A DNA stretch of 64,000 nt from Guyanagaster necrorhizus (Eukaryota > Basidiomycota > Agaricomycetes > Agaricales > Physalacriaceae): NCBI RefSeq assembly GCF_019112545.1, contig NW_025064880.1, positions 1,809,477 to 1,873,476 of the forward strand. Direction: 5' to 3'. The notes under the pieces are model-generated. The model was not told where the DNA came from. It worked only from the letters and a program-made list of their open reading frames with translations, and did no database searches. A program made the translations under genes and the position numbers. The first letter of the stretch is position 1; each line of letters opens with the position of its first letter. Of this stretch, positions 45,231-57,689 are shown one piece after another.

Positions 45231-48200
45231 TCATAATACGCCCGGTTTTTCTATGGTCTCATACGTTTGAATCGTATCTCCCGGTAAGAGATCTGAGTAT
45301 CCTGCCAGACCGAGTCCACATTCCGTTCCCTTACGAATTTCTGTGACCTCCTTTTTCATTATCCGCATTGTGTCCACCGTACCTAAAAAGTACGTGAGAA
45401 AATGCACGGAAATCACAAAGACATCGAGCTGACCTTCGTGGATAACTTTTCCATTCCTCACCACCTTCGCCGTTTTATTTTTCTCCACCAGCCCGCTAAC
45501 TACACGAGATCCAGCAACCTTCTTCGTTACGCCACCCTTCATCGATATGTCGAAAAGCTGCAAAACAGTGGCCTCTCCGGTAACTCTGGTCTCATAAATC
45601 TTTGGTAACAGATCTACGACACGGGCCGTGATATCATCTACCAATCGATAAATAATTCCTGAGGAACAGATCGGAACTTGATTTTGGATAGCGATGGCCT
45701 CGATAGGCTTGGGCACTTTGACCGAGAACGCAACAACTGTGCCTACAGGACGAGAATCAGAAAAGCCAAACAACAAACAAGACTTTGAAAATGGGAAGGC
45801 ATACCTCCCGCAGCCTTCGCCATCATGACATCCGACTCTGATACATCGCCAACGGAAGAAGAGATGACGCGACTCGTTGCAACCTCATTTCCAATCCCGT
45901 GGATGGCGCCCACTACTGCCTCCGCACTACCGCTGACATCTGCTTTGACGACCAGTTTCAACTCCTTTGGTCCAGTCTCAACAGGTCTCTGCTCTCGTGC
46001 TGCCTCCTCTGCCTCCGCGGCAGCTTCCTCCTCTTCCCGCCGCTCCCGCTCCTCTCTCCTAGCCTTATTGATAGCCTCCACGTCTTTCAACGAAGCCTCG
46101 ATCTCCGCCTGCCTAACCCTATTGGCTAAGGCCTTCTTCACGTCACTTTCAGAGCCCTGAACCACCTCGTCTCCCGCGTTTGGAAGTGTTTTCCAGCCAG
46201 ACACAGTCACGGCCATACCAGGGTAAGCAGCTTTAACAACCTTTCCTGTTGAGTCAGACATGACTCGTATTTTGCTTTGACTAAGCCCTGCTAGGATATG
46301 AGAACCTGGCTTCAAGCAGCCACGAAGCACCAAAACTGTGGCCACAGCACTTGCGAAAATATTTCTGAACGTGTTCTATAACTAGCAAGAGAGATAATGC
46401 ACTCACCCAAGTCCTTTCTGCATTTGCGATTCTAGAACATATCCATGCACGGGACCATCTCCCTCAGCGCGAAGTTCTTGCATCTCTGCCATGGCAGACA
46501 ATGTTTCCACGAGTGTTGGCAAACCCTTTCCAGTCAACCCAGACACTTGTACCGAAGGAATATCTCCGCCAAATTCCTCCAGCTGTACGTCCGCCGCCAA
46601 CAATGCCTTTTGAACAGCATCGACATCGACGCCTGGCTTGTCGACCTTGTTAATCGCAACGACGACCGGAATATTACCCTTCTCTTTCTGTATTAGTCCA
46701 ATGACTTCCCTTGTTTGCGGCATTATACCGTCATCAGCCGCCACAACTAAGACGACAATGTCGGTAACACGGGCACCACGGGCGCGCATCGCAGAGAATG
46801 CTGCATGCCCAGGAGTGTCGAGGAACGTGATCGTGTCTTTTGTACCAGGAACAGGAACGGAGAAGGCACCAATGTGCTGGGTAATCCCGCCCGCTTCACC
46901 TTTTGCGACAGATGTGGAACGTAAGGTATCAAGGAGCGTCGTCTTTCCATGATCGACATGACCCATAATAGTGACGACTGGCGGACGGATGGGAAGAGAG
47001 CTCGGGTCAGGATGTGGAGGGGGTGGGTAGAGATTGAAGGCCAGCTCATCGTCGACAATTGGATTTCGTCCGAATTCCTCTGCGAGTAGTACAGCGTAGT
47101 CAGCGGTGAGAACTGTGGCACTCGTTTGTTAGAATAACGGATAAGAGGACCTGACGCTGCATACCATAATCATAAGACATCTGATCCTCCATTCCTGCCC
47201 TTCGCATGGCACGTTGCAAGGTTGCTGTAAAGGTGGATAAATGAGCCCGTCCTTCAGGGCGTGGCAATGCGACTTACTTAGGCGAACATCCAACAACTGG
47301 GATAATGAACCAACGGATATCATGGTAGGAATATAAATGTCCGGGGAAACACGTTTCTCGATGACAGCTTTCCGCGGTCTTTTTTTCACTGTCTTGACGT
47401 CTGGTACGGTGCGCTGTTCAGTGGTAGCAGGTCGAACATAGCCCATTGTTTTCAGTATAGATCCCCGCTCTCCATACCGCTGATGCTTGCTCCGCCATCG
47501 TTCCTGATCTCTGAGACTTTGCCCGTCATCGACCTCCGGCTCATATTCCACTTCCGACACTTCCTCTTCTTCCTCTAGACCAACTTCGTCAGGCCTTGCT
47601 TTAACCTTTGCTTCAACCTTTCGTTCAACCTTTCCTTTAGATAATGCTACCGGAGGCCTACTTTGCGCGGAATCTCGCTTTCGTGTAGGCGAAGTCGCGT
47701 CTAGCCTTTGGACTTGATGAGGGGCAAGTCCTCGTTCTATTCCTTGTCCTAGATCCCTCTGGCGCTGGCTGACAGACGACAAGGGTTTCACCTTCTCCCG
47801 TACCGGAGCAAACGTTGGCTGAATGGTTGGCTGAACGGTGGCCCTTTCCGATGGTTTGCTAGGAATACGTCTCATCCAATCGACAGTCTGCGTCGGAGTT
47901 GTGCTGCCAGAACTTTGTTGTACCCTCCTCCCACCGCGAACATATCCTGACGTTTGCGGTGGTTGAGGTGGTTGTGTCCATTTCGAGGCACCCGGTGAAG
48001 ACGAGTGTGGATTAGTGGACGCAGTAGATGGTACTGGTATACTTGACGGCTGCCGTGCCCATTTCCCCATCAGAGGCGAGGTCGAAGACCTATGAATACT
48101 GGCATTTGACGAAGAGATGTCCCACTTTGTGTCCTGAGTACAAGAAATAAGGACGTGCACTGGCAGGGAACAACAGGACACGAACTTTCAGCTTAGCTGC

Positions 48201-48269
48201 AGTCGACGACTGTCGGGTCTGAATACATCTTCGACAGACGCTGGGAAAAGCATGTCGTCTACAATGCAT
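45231..48269 (-). CDS. Mitochondrial translation initiation factor IF-2
   Basis: This GTPase delivers initiator tRNA to the mitochondrial small subunit. The first exon encodes an Arg-rich, acid-free targeting peptide ([18 protein letters not shown]), followed by a 51-nt intron. A basic, Ser/Pro-rich linker follows, then the IF2 N-terminal helical region with [24 protein letters not shown] sequence. The G domain has [15 protein letters not shown] (G1), [10 protein letters not shown] (G2), DTPGHAAFS (G3), NKVDKPG (G4) and SGLTGKG (G5). Domains II to IV follow, ending in [20 protein letters not shown] and [14 protein letters not shown], the canonical C2 domain. Length is roughly 900 aa with several introns. 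The start chosen at 48269 is supported by the targeting peptide. Confidence 0.95.
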
Positions 48270-48677
48270 AGAGGATAGTAGAGGAACGGACCCGCTACGA
48301 CGTGACTGGAAGCAGGAGTACGATCGATACCTGGTCGATGCAGTCCGAGGAAATAATGGAAGGGCTCGAAATTGGTTATGAGGCTAAATCAAATTTACCA
48401 ACTTGGGGAATTTACTCTTATTTTCTGGTTTGTTTCACCTATATGCATGTCCAATTGCCCCAGACACAAGAAAAACAAAAGATAAAGATGGCAGATATTT
48501 AGAAACCTGAAGTCAACACTACTAGATAATTATCAGTTTTCTTCCAAGCAGATTTCGAACAACCCGACCCGGCCCGCAATTTCCTCAGACGTCAATCCAC
48601 GTGGAGTCACTCGCCTTGCGGCATACGATGACGAAAGCCGGCACTGCACTGTCTGCATTACTTTTCCTACTGACTCC
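48270..48677. other. Divergent promoter between mitochondrial IF2 and the Zn2Cys6 gene
   Basis: About 400 bp between divergent starts; expected promoters only. No coding signal. Confidence 0.5.
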
Positions 48678-51600
48678 ATGTTGGGAAACGAGGACGACTA
48701 CATCTACAAGAAGAGGAGACTGCACAGAGCATGCGATTTTTGTCGACGCAAGAAAAGTACGCCCATATTTTCTTGATTTTAATTCATCAATATGACTTTT
48801 GTCTCCTGCTTATTTTTAGTACGCTGTATGGCTAACCAAAATCTTCTGGATGCCTCAATTTATAGTGTGAATTACTAGGCGATGGTGTAAAAATGGATGG
48901 AAGTGACCGGTGCTCCAATTGTAGATTGTACGATGCGGAATGCACGTACCTCGAAGCAGCCCAAGTGCGTTTTCTTTGTCCGACATATAACGAGGACCTA
49001 ATGTTATCACACAGAAGCGTACAGTATCAAAGGGGTTCGTCCCGTATCAAATTTTCTGTCTTCTTCCTGCCCAACGTGACTCGTTACAAGGAATATCGAG
49101 CCTTGGCCAGATAAAAGAGTCCAGAGACAGGATAATGTAATGAGCAATGTGCGTTTAGGAATACTTCCTCGTCCACTTGCCTCTTACTCAACGTGTTACG
49201 TCAGTTTGTTCATGAAGGAGAAGATTCCCGCCGTATTTCCTCGCGTGCCGATGGGCTTTCCTCTACCTCCGCGCCTTCCACACACAATTCAAGCTCACCT
49301 CTCATGCCTCTGAAAGAACTGGCTGCTACAGGGCGCTCCCAGAATTTAACTAATGATTTGTCAAGCATAAAGCAGGAGGAGTGCGACGATTATTTGAAAC
49401 TCTCCGACGACTTTCAACGACTTGAAGTGCGAGACGATTCCGTGTACCGATTCTTTGGCAAATCCAGCAGCATACAACTTATTCAGACAGTCATTGATCT
49501 CAAACATGGATATGTGAACCATGAAGATTCATGGATCCCATCTAACTTATTTGATGCAATGCGCCCGGAATTTAGGACGAAACGATCTGTGAGTGTTCAT
49601 CCAACACAGCTGCCGCATTCTTGGAACTTACAGATGATCTAGTGGGAATGGAACGACACAGCGCCGCCCTATATATGCACATACACGTTCCCGCCAGACG
49701 ATCTCCTAGCGGATTTGATCGACATATTTTTAAATAGGAACGACATATCGTTCCCATGTCTCCATGGACCTACGTTCCGACGGTGCGTCAAAGATAACCT
49801 CCATCTCAGAGATGAGATGTTTGGCGCTGTTGTATTGTTGGTGTGCGCTAACGCTTCGCGGCTATCTGATGACCCCCGAGTATTGCTCGACGGAGAAGAT
49901 TCAAAGCAGTCAAGTGGTTGGAAATGGTTCAATCAGGTGCAAAACACGAGACGGTCACTGCTCGCACTGCCAACTATACATGATCTGCAGTTTTATTGTG
50001 TGAGGCTAGTGTCTTTCGTATTTTTCCGACGGTTAACATCCTTATAGTTGTTTGGATCATTCATCTTTGGCACGTCTTCACCACAGGAAAACTCTTTTCT
50101 CCTTCAAGGCTGTTTCATGGATACTTATATTCCCACAGTCATGCTGGACAGTAATCGGAATGGGGATACGGCAAGCTCAAGATATCGGAGCGCACAGGAA
50201 ACGGAACGGTCCGCCCACTGTGGAGAGCGAGATGGTAAAAAGGGCGTTCTGGTGTTTAGTGGCAATGGATCGAGATGCCAGCTGTGCATTGGGTCGACCA
50301 AGTGGGATAAATGATGAGGAGTAAGCGATCTACATGTCAGGATCACAACCTCCCTTTCATTATCCGATTGCAGCATCGATGTCGACTTTCTCATCGAATG
50401 TGACGACGAATATTGGGAAAATCCAGATCCCGAGAAAGCCTTCAAACAACCTCCTGGAAGACCGTCTAGAATAGCTTATTTTAATACAACCTTGAGGCTG
50501 AACCAATTACTTGGATCCTGTTTACGCACTATAGTGAGTAATTTGTTATAGTCTTATTCTCAAGTTGATGTGGCCTCTGTTTACAGTACTGCCCGAACAA
50601 GTCGAAAGTTCTTTTAGGTTTCGTCGGCAAAGAGTGGGAACAGCATATTGTGGCCGAGCTCGATTCCGCGTTGAATAAATGGGTAGATTCGATACCTGAG
50701 CATCGTAAGCACCTGCTTGAATATCACTTTCAATCGTCAGCCGAAAACGTTTTCCCCCAGTTCGGTGGGACCCCCATCGTGAGGATGAACTATTCTTCAA
50801 TCAATCTGTATGCCTGTACACTTCGTACTACCACCTTCAAATCCTCATACACCGGCCCTTCATACCATCTCCACGAAATTCAAGCCCATCACAATATCCA
50901 TCGCTTGCGATATGCACGAATGCTGCTCGTTCAGTGAGTCATCTTATAGATGTACAACGACGAAGAGGTGGATTTTGGGCTCAGCCTGGATGTCTTGTAT
51001 GTAGAGTCTCCCCAGCTGGGTCTCTTAATAACTTATTGACTGTCTCAGCTTGACACCTTCGCTGCCGGAATCGTCCTGTTACTGAACATTTGGGGAGGGA
51101 AAAAGTCAGGTCTTGCCCTCAACTCGAAGAAAGAAATGCAGGATGTTTACAAGTGTATGCAGGTGCTGAACGATATGGAATCTAGGTAAGTTGGATCTCC
51201 TACGTGTCTGTGTTCCTACTGATCCACTCACTCAAACCCTACAGTTACCATTTGGCTGGACGATTATGGTAAGAACATGCTAATGGAAGCTATCAGTCTA
51301 ATAACCTTCTTTTCAGGGATATCATGTATCAGCTGGCTAATGCTACCGACTTGCCGCTACCTCAGCAGGATTCTTCACCCGCGCAAAAACGAGGGCGCGA
51401 CCATGATATAACAGGCACGGCTTCTGACTCCGATTCAAATCGGTCTCAGAACGATTCATCAGAGGAGATGTCTCCATTTGCGCCCGGCTTCGCTGTTTTT
51501 GACTCTGGGGACATTAGTACACATCCGCAGCAATCAGCCAGACAGGCCTATACGAAAGGCTCAGCATCCAATCCGATAGCTGGACCATCTCATGCTCCAT

Positions 51601-52012
51601 ATACCTCACAGGATCATCTGTTCGACCTACCGATGCATAGCGCTGATCTGGGGAAGATGCCACTTCACGGTTTGGTGAGCTTCACCGACGAGATTCGGGA
51701 TCCGAGTCAACAGTGGGCGGCGACTACTTCGGCGTATAATGCTGGGGCGTCATACAACATGAATGTACCATCGAGCGTGCCACAGGGTTTTTCTTTTCCA
51801 ACGAATAGCGATGGAGATCTTCTGTCACCATTAGGTACGTTGATTCCGGAGCAGCTTGACGATAACGCCATGGCTGTATGGTCAAATGCTCCGAATGGGT
51901 TCGAGTCAGTCAATTTTCTCTTTGTCAATTTCAGCTTTTGACGTTTCCCTATAGGTTGTATGACTGGATGGCGTACCTTGATGGCGTCTCTCATGAGAAT
52001 GACGTTGAATAG
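48678..52012 (+). CDS. Zn2Cys6 fungal transcription factor with fungal_trans domain
   Basis: The zinc cluster reads HRACDFCRRKKIRCDG, VKMDGSDRCSNC and RLYDAECTY, the full C-x2-C-x6-C-x10-C-x2-C-x6-C pattern. This requires exon 1 48678-48756, a 6-nt exon 48820-48825 and exon 3 48879-48964. The middle holds the fungal-specific trans domain, from VYRFFGKSSSIQLIQTVIDL through LLADLIDIFLNRNDISFPCL, MVKRAFWCLVAMDRDAS with ALGRPSGI, and IVLLLNIWGGKKSG. The C-terminal 200 residues are Ser/Pro/Gln-rich and probably an activation region, ending ELYDWMAYLDGVSHENDVE. The layout matches a large mushroom-specific family of nuclear regulators. The linker and dimerisation region just after the zinc cluster (48965-49260) is hard to splice by eye. 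Target genes unknown. Confidence 0.88.
48820..48825 (+). other. 6-nt micro-exon in the zinc cluster
   Basis: TACGCT lies between a TTTTTAG acceptor and a GTATGG donor. It supplies Ile-Arg and the first base of the third Cys of the Zn2Cys6 motif. Flanking introns are 48757-48819 (63 nt) and 48826-48878 (53 nt). Confidence 0.75.
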
Positions 52013-52279
52013 CAGTGAAGGCGCACTATTTTGGTTAAAACCTATGTGTATCACAATTAGTTCTGTATTATCCTCAATCTTTCCATAGAACTTTAATGTA
52101 TCATTTGCCAGTTTTCTGAGCTGCCAGGACTCGAAATTTCACAACGTGCGCGCTATATATAGAATTTATTGATCATGTGACTGTCGCGTCGTGTCTGTCG
52201 CGTTGTTTGGGTCACGACGGAAGTGCCTGTTTACCTCACCTTTCCTTTTGACCACTATTCGCGACGGACACTTATTGCT

Positions 52280-53306
52280 ATGCCATCCAACATCAAGCGC
52301 ACCTACAGCGGGCGCCGTAACCGCGTTTACCCTCCATCATCGCCCATCTCTGGCTTGTCATCATCCCCGGCACCGACCACAAGCAAAAAGAGGCCGCTTC
52401 AAGAACGTTCGAACATCAGTCCGCCACCTGCTAAACGGGCGAAGAAAGAGATATCAAAGTCCACGACGCAGAAGAGCCTAACTCAACTTCACTTTTGCAT
52501 CGATCAATCTATCTTGCGGACATGCTCGCTCTGTGGGCTGTCATACACCAAAGGTGTACCAGACGATGAATCCCTGCATCGGGCACACTGTAATCGCGTA
52601 CGGAGAGGCATGGAGTGGGGAAGAGAAGAACGACGAGAGAATGAAAAGGCTGGTCTCGTCGAGGTAGCTGGCAGTGTCATGCTTAAGGATGGCACACAAG
52701 GGAGAATCATCAGTGTCAGGGCAGACGCAGGAGGGAAAGTCGGATCAAAAGTGAGTCTGGATGATGTGCAGTTGACTGCTGTGTACTCATGAACTCTTAT
52801 AGCTATCAACACTATTCGACACCATCAACATAACGCTGTCTTCACCAGCGCTCACTCGTGAAGCCTTGCAGGCATCTAGAGCGTTTCTCTTCTTGGTACC
52901 TGCATCCAAAGTTGCTTCTGCGCGGGAAAAGATTGTCGGATGCGCCATTGCGCAAAGAATTTCTACAGCTATGGCTATTGCCGAACCAGACGTGAACGCT
53001 GAACCTACCAACTCGCCAACATCTACAAACACCGATTCCCTCATAGTGGTCGACACTGACACAGGAATCTTTTGCCATCCGGAACCTCTTCCTACGCCAC
53101 TTGGCATACCTCGCCTATTTGTCTCCCAAGCACATCGGCGACAAGGTATCGCAAGTAAGCTACTCTCTGCAGCGGCAAGAACGTCTATACAAGGCTGCGT
53201 GCTCGACCCTAGGAAAGGGCATGTGGCATTCACGCAACCCACAGGGGATGGCAATTCCGTGATGCGAAAATGGGGAGGGGGCGGGGTAAGGATTTATGTA
53301 GAGTGA
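52280..53306 (+). CDS. Eco1/ESCO-type cohesin acetyltransferase
   Basis: Eco1 acetylates cohesin subunit Smc3 during S phase to establish sister-chromatid cohesion. Two exons, 52280-52750 and 52803-53306 (52-nt intron), give 324 aa. The C2H2-type zinc finger is ILRTCSLCGLSYTKG with ESLHRAHCNRV, spaced as in the family. The C-terminal acetyltransferase has GIPRLFVSQAHRRQGIASKLL, the acetyl-CoA loop, and HVAFTQPTGDGNSVMRKW, ending RIYVE. The N-terminus is basic and disordered, with a PCNA-type region possible (TQLHF). Nuclear. Its 3' end converges with the Cys-rich gene, 76 bp apart. Confidence 0.93.
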
Positions 53307-53382
53307 TCTGGACCGGAGGTGTGAGAGTTTTCGTTATGCCTATTCCATTTGTATTGTCGATTTGTTGTTGTGTTCATGAGGT

Positions 53383-53901
53383 TTAGAAATATGATTCTAG
53401 AACCTGAGAAAAGGCAACTGGTCGGATGAAGCAGATAAGAAAGCAAGCAGCGACAAAGCAGAGTGCAATGATGAGGAAGAAATCGCGTGCTGTGATGCAG
53501 TCAGAGTGTTGGCGTGTAATCAGAGCGGGAAGAAACTCACTCAAGTCCTTCTCATAATGATGCTTCTTTCGCTTTCTACAGCAGCATTTACAAGAACACC
53601 TTCCTCTGTGTTTACAACAACTGCATTTTCTTTCGACTCGACGAGGTGACGCTCTGCGGGATCTGTACAGGAAGACATCCGCCTTCTTGTCAGCGATGCG
53701 TACTTGAGGTCTAGGCATGTTTTTCGACTCGGTAGTGCTGGGAAGGAAGGGAAATTGGCTCTCTGTCGTGTTAGTGGTGCTGATGCTGGCGGTCGTATGT
53801 TCGCCTGCTGGTGTCACGCCTCCACTATCCGATGTTGATGCCGTGACTGGCGACATGAGGTCCACACGAATAAAGATAAGATTATTAAAGATGGAAGGCA
53901 A
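53383..53901 (-). CDS. Cys-rich, tail-anchored small membrane protein
   Basis: The protein is about 155-172 aa. It has a Thr/Ser-rich N-terminus, a basic Cys-cluster in the middle (KCSCCKHRGRCSCKCCCRKRKKHH, quoted here as CSCCKHRGRC and CSCKCCCRKRKK) and one hydrophobic segment near the C-terminus (FFLIIALCFVAACFLICFI). This suggests a tail-anchored or single-pass membrane protein with a metal-binding or palmitoylated juxtamembrane region. A 51-nt GT-AG intron without stop may lie between KDL and RDFFLII, so two isoforms are possible. The start could be 53901 or the in-frame Met at 53856 (MSPVTAST). I do not recognise the family. Confidence 0.6.
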   Translation of the reverse strand: MPSIFNNLIFIRVDLMSPVTASTSDSGGVTPAGEHTTASISTTNTTESQFPFLPSTTESKNMPRPQVRIADKKADVFLYRSRRASPRRVERKCSCCKHRGRCSCKCCCRKRKKHHYEKDLSEFLPALITRQHSDCITARDFFLIIALCFVAACFLICFIRPVAFSQVLESYF

Positions 53902-54165
53902 AGGGAGCGAATGACCACTGGCACTTAGAAGGGCGGTGTGAGCAGTTCAAAAAATAGGAAACAACGATGCCATGGTCGTCAAAGACAGCGAAGCGTCGGT
54001 TCCTCCTCGGCATTTCCGCGACGTCGCTGGTCGAAGTCATGTGATAAGACAGGGGCTTTTCAGAGTATCTAGTTTCCGAGTCGATGTGTTATTGTTTTTC
54101 AGGATGAACATTGAGCTGACAACAAGAAGAGTAGTAGCGAAAACGATACATGCTTTTGGGACTAT
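53902..54165. other. Spacer between the Cys-rich gene and the first GH55 gene
   Basis: About 265 bp. Promoter of the Cys-rich gene and 3' flank of GH55 copy A. No coding signal. Confidence 0.5.
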
Positions 54166-57100
54166 TTAATTCGAGCTCCAATAGGTCACCGTTTGTGCAA
54201 ACCCGTTTGCATTGCCACCGTGATGGACAACTGGCGTTTGGTCAACGCTAACTTGATACGTCGCCCCAACAGTGGACAACGAAGAAATGTACACTTCGCT
54301 GTCTGATGAAATGTCTGCGATCTGGGGTTGACATGAAACGGTTGTGAGGCAGGACTGCGAGTAGTTGTTGAAAAAACTGTATAACCCGGCACCTAGGACG
54401 CAGTATTGTTAGTACTTCTGGAATGGAACAGAAGCGATGGACTGACCGAAAATAAAAATGTTATTTGATGACTCGATGCGTAGACCCCAAGCGCTAGTGA
54501 TGTCAGAACGGAATATGGGGTCGTTGTAGTTAACATGGATACCGAATGGACCAGGAGCTGGAGGAACTGGCTGATAGTATGGCTAGACGAGTCATGTCAA
54601 GATAAAAATGCAAAAAACAATGCGGCGGACTCACGGTTTCCGTTTGGATTAATCCTAAATAATGGTTGCTTGCATTCACAAGATTGTATTGATACAGAGA
54701 GTGGTGTTCAGCTATGAAAAGGTCAGCAATACTTGTCATTCCTCGCGTGTGCTACGCACAAGCTGTAGAAAAGCAGTTAGCTCTGTTCAAATGCTGCTAA
54801 AGAAAGTAGTATGAACCTGTTCCCACCATCCAAACAGGACCGCGAGATTCCGATAAAATGCCTCGGCTAGAGAAGAGAGTCACCCGGGCCTCACCCTCCT
54901 TGTCAAGATCGTGATCCGCGAGCCAAACCCAAGTTCCCTGAAATGTACAAAGTTAGCACACCCCCCCACTACTATATTTGAAACAAGCCTGCCTCCAGAA
55001 CAGCCGTAGCCTCCGATGTCAAATGCAATCCCAGAAAAGCCGGCGAACATGAAATAGCTTCACTTCCCTCTGGACAATGTGCTGAATCCATACCAGATCC
55101 CTCAGCTGAAAGATGACCGTGATCATGATTTTACGCTCAAATATAGTGAAATAGACCTACATCCTCCAAGGCTTGGGATTTGGACGTCAACCAAGGCAAT
55201 ACCAGGCGCAAAATATATAAATGACGTACATGATATGGCTATCCCACATGCCCGGACCTGCAAGGTTATTGTCGTAGCCACGAACATTCCATTCAAGTAC
55301 AATAGCGCCAGGAGCTTAAGACAATCAACCTCGTGACTCCCTTGCTATCAACAAGAAATTTACCTGGGCCGGTAGTACTAGATTATTCATGTCAGATGCA
55401 CAGTATCTTTCTTATCTGGGAGAGACGATACCTAAACACGATATCGGTGATTTCAACAGATCCCCGAGAACCTGGCTGGCCAACGCGTACCATTACCTTT
55501 GGGTTTTTGACGTCCTTGAAGTAATCGCCCTTTCCTGAAATTTCGGACCAAGCCTCGCCAACCATACGGCAACCCGCGGGGATAGTGACCGTGGAAGTGA
55601 TGATGTACACGCCGGCGTCGAAGAAGATAACCTTACTATCGTAATACTGAGATTCGTCCAGCGTAAGCAGGCGGCAAAGCATTTTGTAAGAAGGCTTACT
55701 TACTTTATTCAACACTGATTGAATTGCCAATGTATCATTGGTCCTAGAATTGAGATCGTAAGATAGATTGACCCTGGCAAAAGGGGACCATGTGCAAACC
55801 TTCCATCACCTTTCGCGCCGTGATCCTTGACGCTGACGAACTTGTTCACCGGGATGTCTTCATACTGCGGATGCACGCGTCCAATCACTTTTCCATCTCG
55901 GTCAAGGAGAGAAGCAGGCATAGAAGGGGCTTCGATAACCCCTTGAATGAACCTCCCACTTGAATTTGAGCCGGTATAGACGTTGCCTTGACCCCAAGAC
56001 TGAATGGTACGGATCCCAAGGTGAGCTCCTGGAAGAACAATAGCCCCGTCCCCAGTACCGACAGCAACAGGAACGTTAGATAGCTGGATATTTTGCAGGA
56101 CCAAAGATCCGGTGAGGGATCCGTTACTAGCAACAGACGAGCGTACAAAGGTTCCCGTCGCTCTGACCTTGGCATCTATGATCACTTCGGCACCCACAGT
56201 CTGACAGGACGTAAACTGGGAGCCTCATAAAGAAAGCTCGGATGCCCACCTGAGTGTCCAAACTCTTCCCCCCAGTTAATAGATCAAACCCAACTTGGCA
56301 ATTGTTGATAGTCACGCCTTGGAATGTCCACCCTGCAACACTGCTGAGAAGAGTCTAGTGAGTTCCAGACTTGGCTGCATACCCCAGTTCCAAATAGCAA
56401 AGATGGCGGTGTTGACTCCATTGAAGACGACGTTTCGAACGGTGAATCTTTGGAAGAAGGACTGAGCGAAACGGAGAAAGAACATCGGAAGAAATATCGA
56501 CTGACTGTTGGTTCCCTACCCACATCCCGTATTTTCCTAAGGGACACGAACTCGGACCAATTTTTACAAAGTCCTGAATTCAAGACAAACCTCCGTTGAA
56601 CTCAAGATCCGACATAAGGCCACCACTAGCAAACGAATCACTTGCGTAAGGTCAGTGGTCTATCTCTGTGAGTGAAGAAGTACCTTCCATTCTCCATCCA
56701 GATGCTGCAAGCAATTTTTGTCAGATAAGTATACAGCATCAGATGTGAAATAAGAAAAAAATCCTACCCTTGATGAGCCGTGTTGGGAGCGGAAGACATC
56801 ACAAATTTGATGTTGAAAAGTGATGTGGCTTGCCCTACTTGCCAATGTATACCCGTACCTTGAGACTTTTCGGCGGGTACTCTGACAAAAACTTGGTATC
56901 GAAGGGACAGAAGCAACAGACTCGACGTACTGTGTAACATCGATTACGAAGTTTCTCACAGAACGGAAACTACGACGGCCATAAGTGGTGCGTCATGTGT
57001 GTAACTTGATTGCGACGTACAAGTTGTTTGTGGGCGTGTACCATTGAGCACCATTCCCCCCAGGAATGTAAGGGTTGACATCTGAACCAAATAGTCAACA

Positions 57101-57689
57101 TTACGCAAGGATAGCTACTGCCGAACAACTAACCAATAACAGCCATGTCGTTGAAAGAGTTTGAAGCTAACAACGTTGGCGGATTTTTGGGGTCACCGAT
57201 GAGCTGAGTAGCGTAGTAGGATATAATTGATTTTGAGACTAGATATGTCCTGTATAATCGTGTCATGGCATTATTAGATATGGTAGCGGAATAGAAGACG
57301 AGGAAATCCATACCCCGCCGGAAAGTAAACGATGGCACGCGTGGTGGTGGAAGATCTGCATTTTCCTCCTCCACACCGTTTACCGTGAGAAATAGCCCGA
57401 CTGGCTTCATGATTAGCAGGAAAAATAATTCGGAATGAGAGACCTGATACTTGATAGCTCGTGAATCGTCGTGTTTCCCGTCGCCCACGGCTCCAAAATC
57501 CTTGACGTTGCGAAACACCTGGTACGATGCTGGATCAGGATTGAATGGGGAAGTTCCCTGATGTTTGATAGCTTCAAGCCAAAATGGTTCTCCAGTCAAA
57601 TTCTCGTTGGCCGATACTGCCGACTTTGAAGGCGTCACTGAAAGTACGGCACAAAAAATGAGCAAGCCCTGTATTATAGGGGAAAGCAT
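54166..57689 (-). CDS. GH55 exo-beta-1,3-glucanase, copy A
   Basis: This is a secreted beta-1,3-glucan hydrolase of family GH55, made of two right-handed beta-helix domains. The start MLSPIIQGLLIFCAVLSV is a signal peptide, followed by GEPFWLEAIKHQGTSPFN and FRNVKDFGAVGDGKHDD, the first pectate-lyase-3-like repeat. The second repeat starts at NKFVSVKDHGAKGDG. Between them are INNCQVGFDLLTGG and LVLQNIQLSNVPVAVGTGDG. The end is VTYWSSN. The enzyme acts on fungal wall glucan (own wall remodelling, mycoparasitism) or storage glucan. There are many short introns, expected length about 760-790 aa. A longer in-frame start exists at 57779, but it would bury the signal peptide. Copy B lies 836 bp upstream on the same strand. 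A TATA-like run on the minus strand sits at 57871-57880. Confidence 0.92.
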
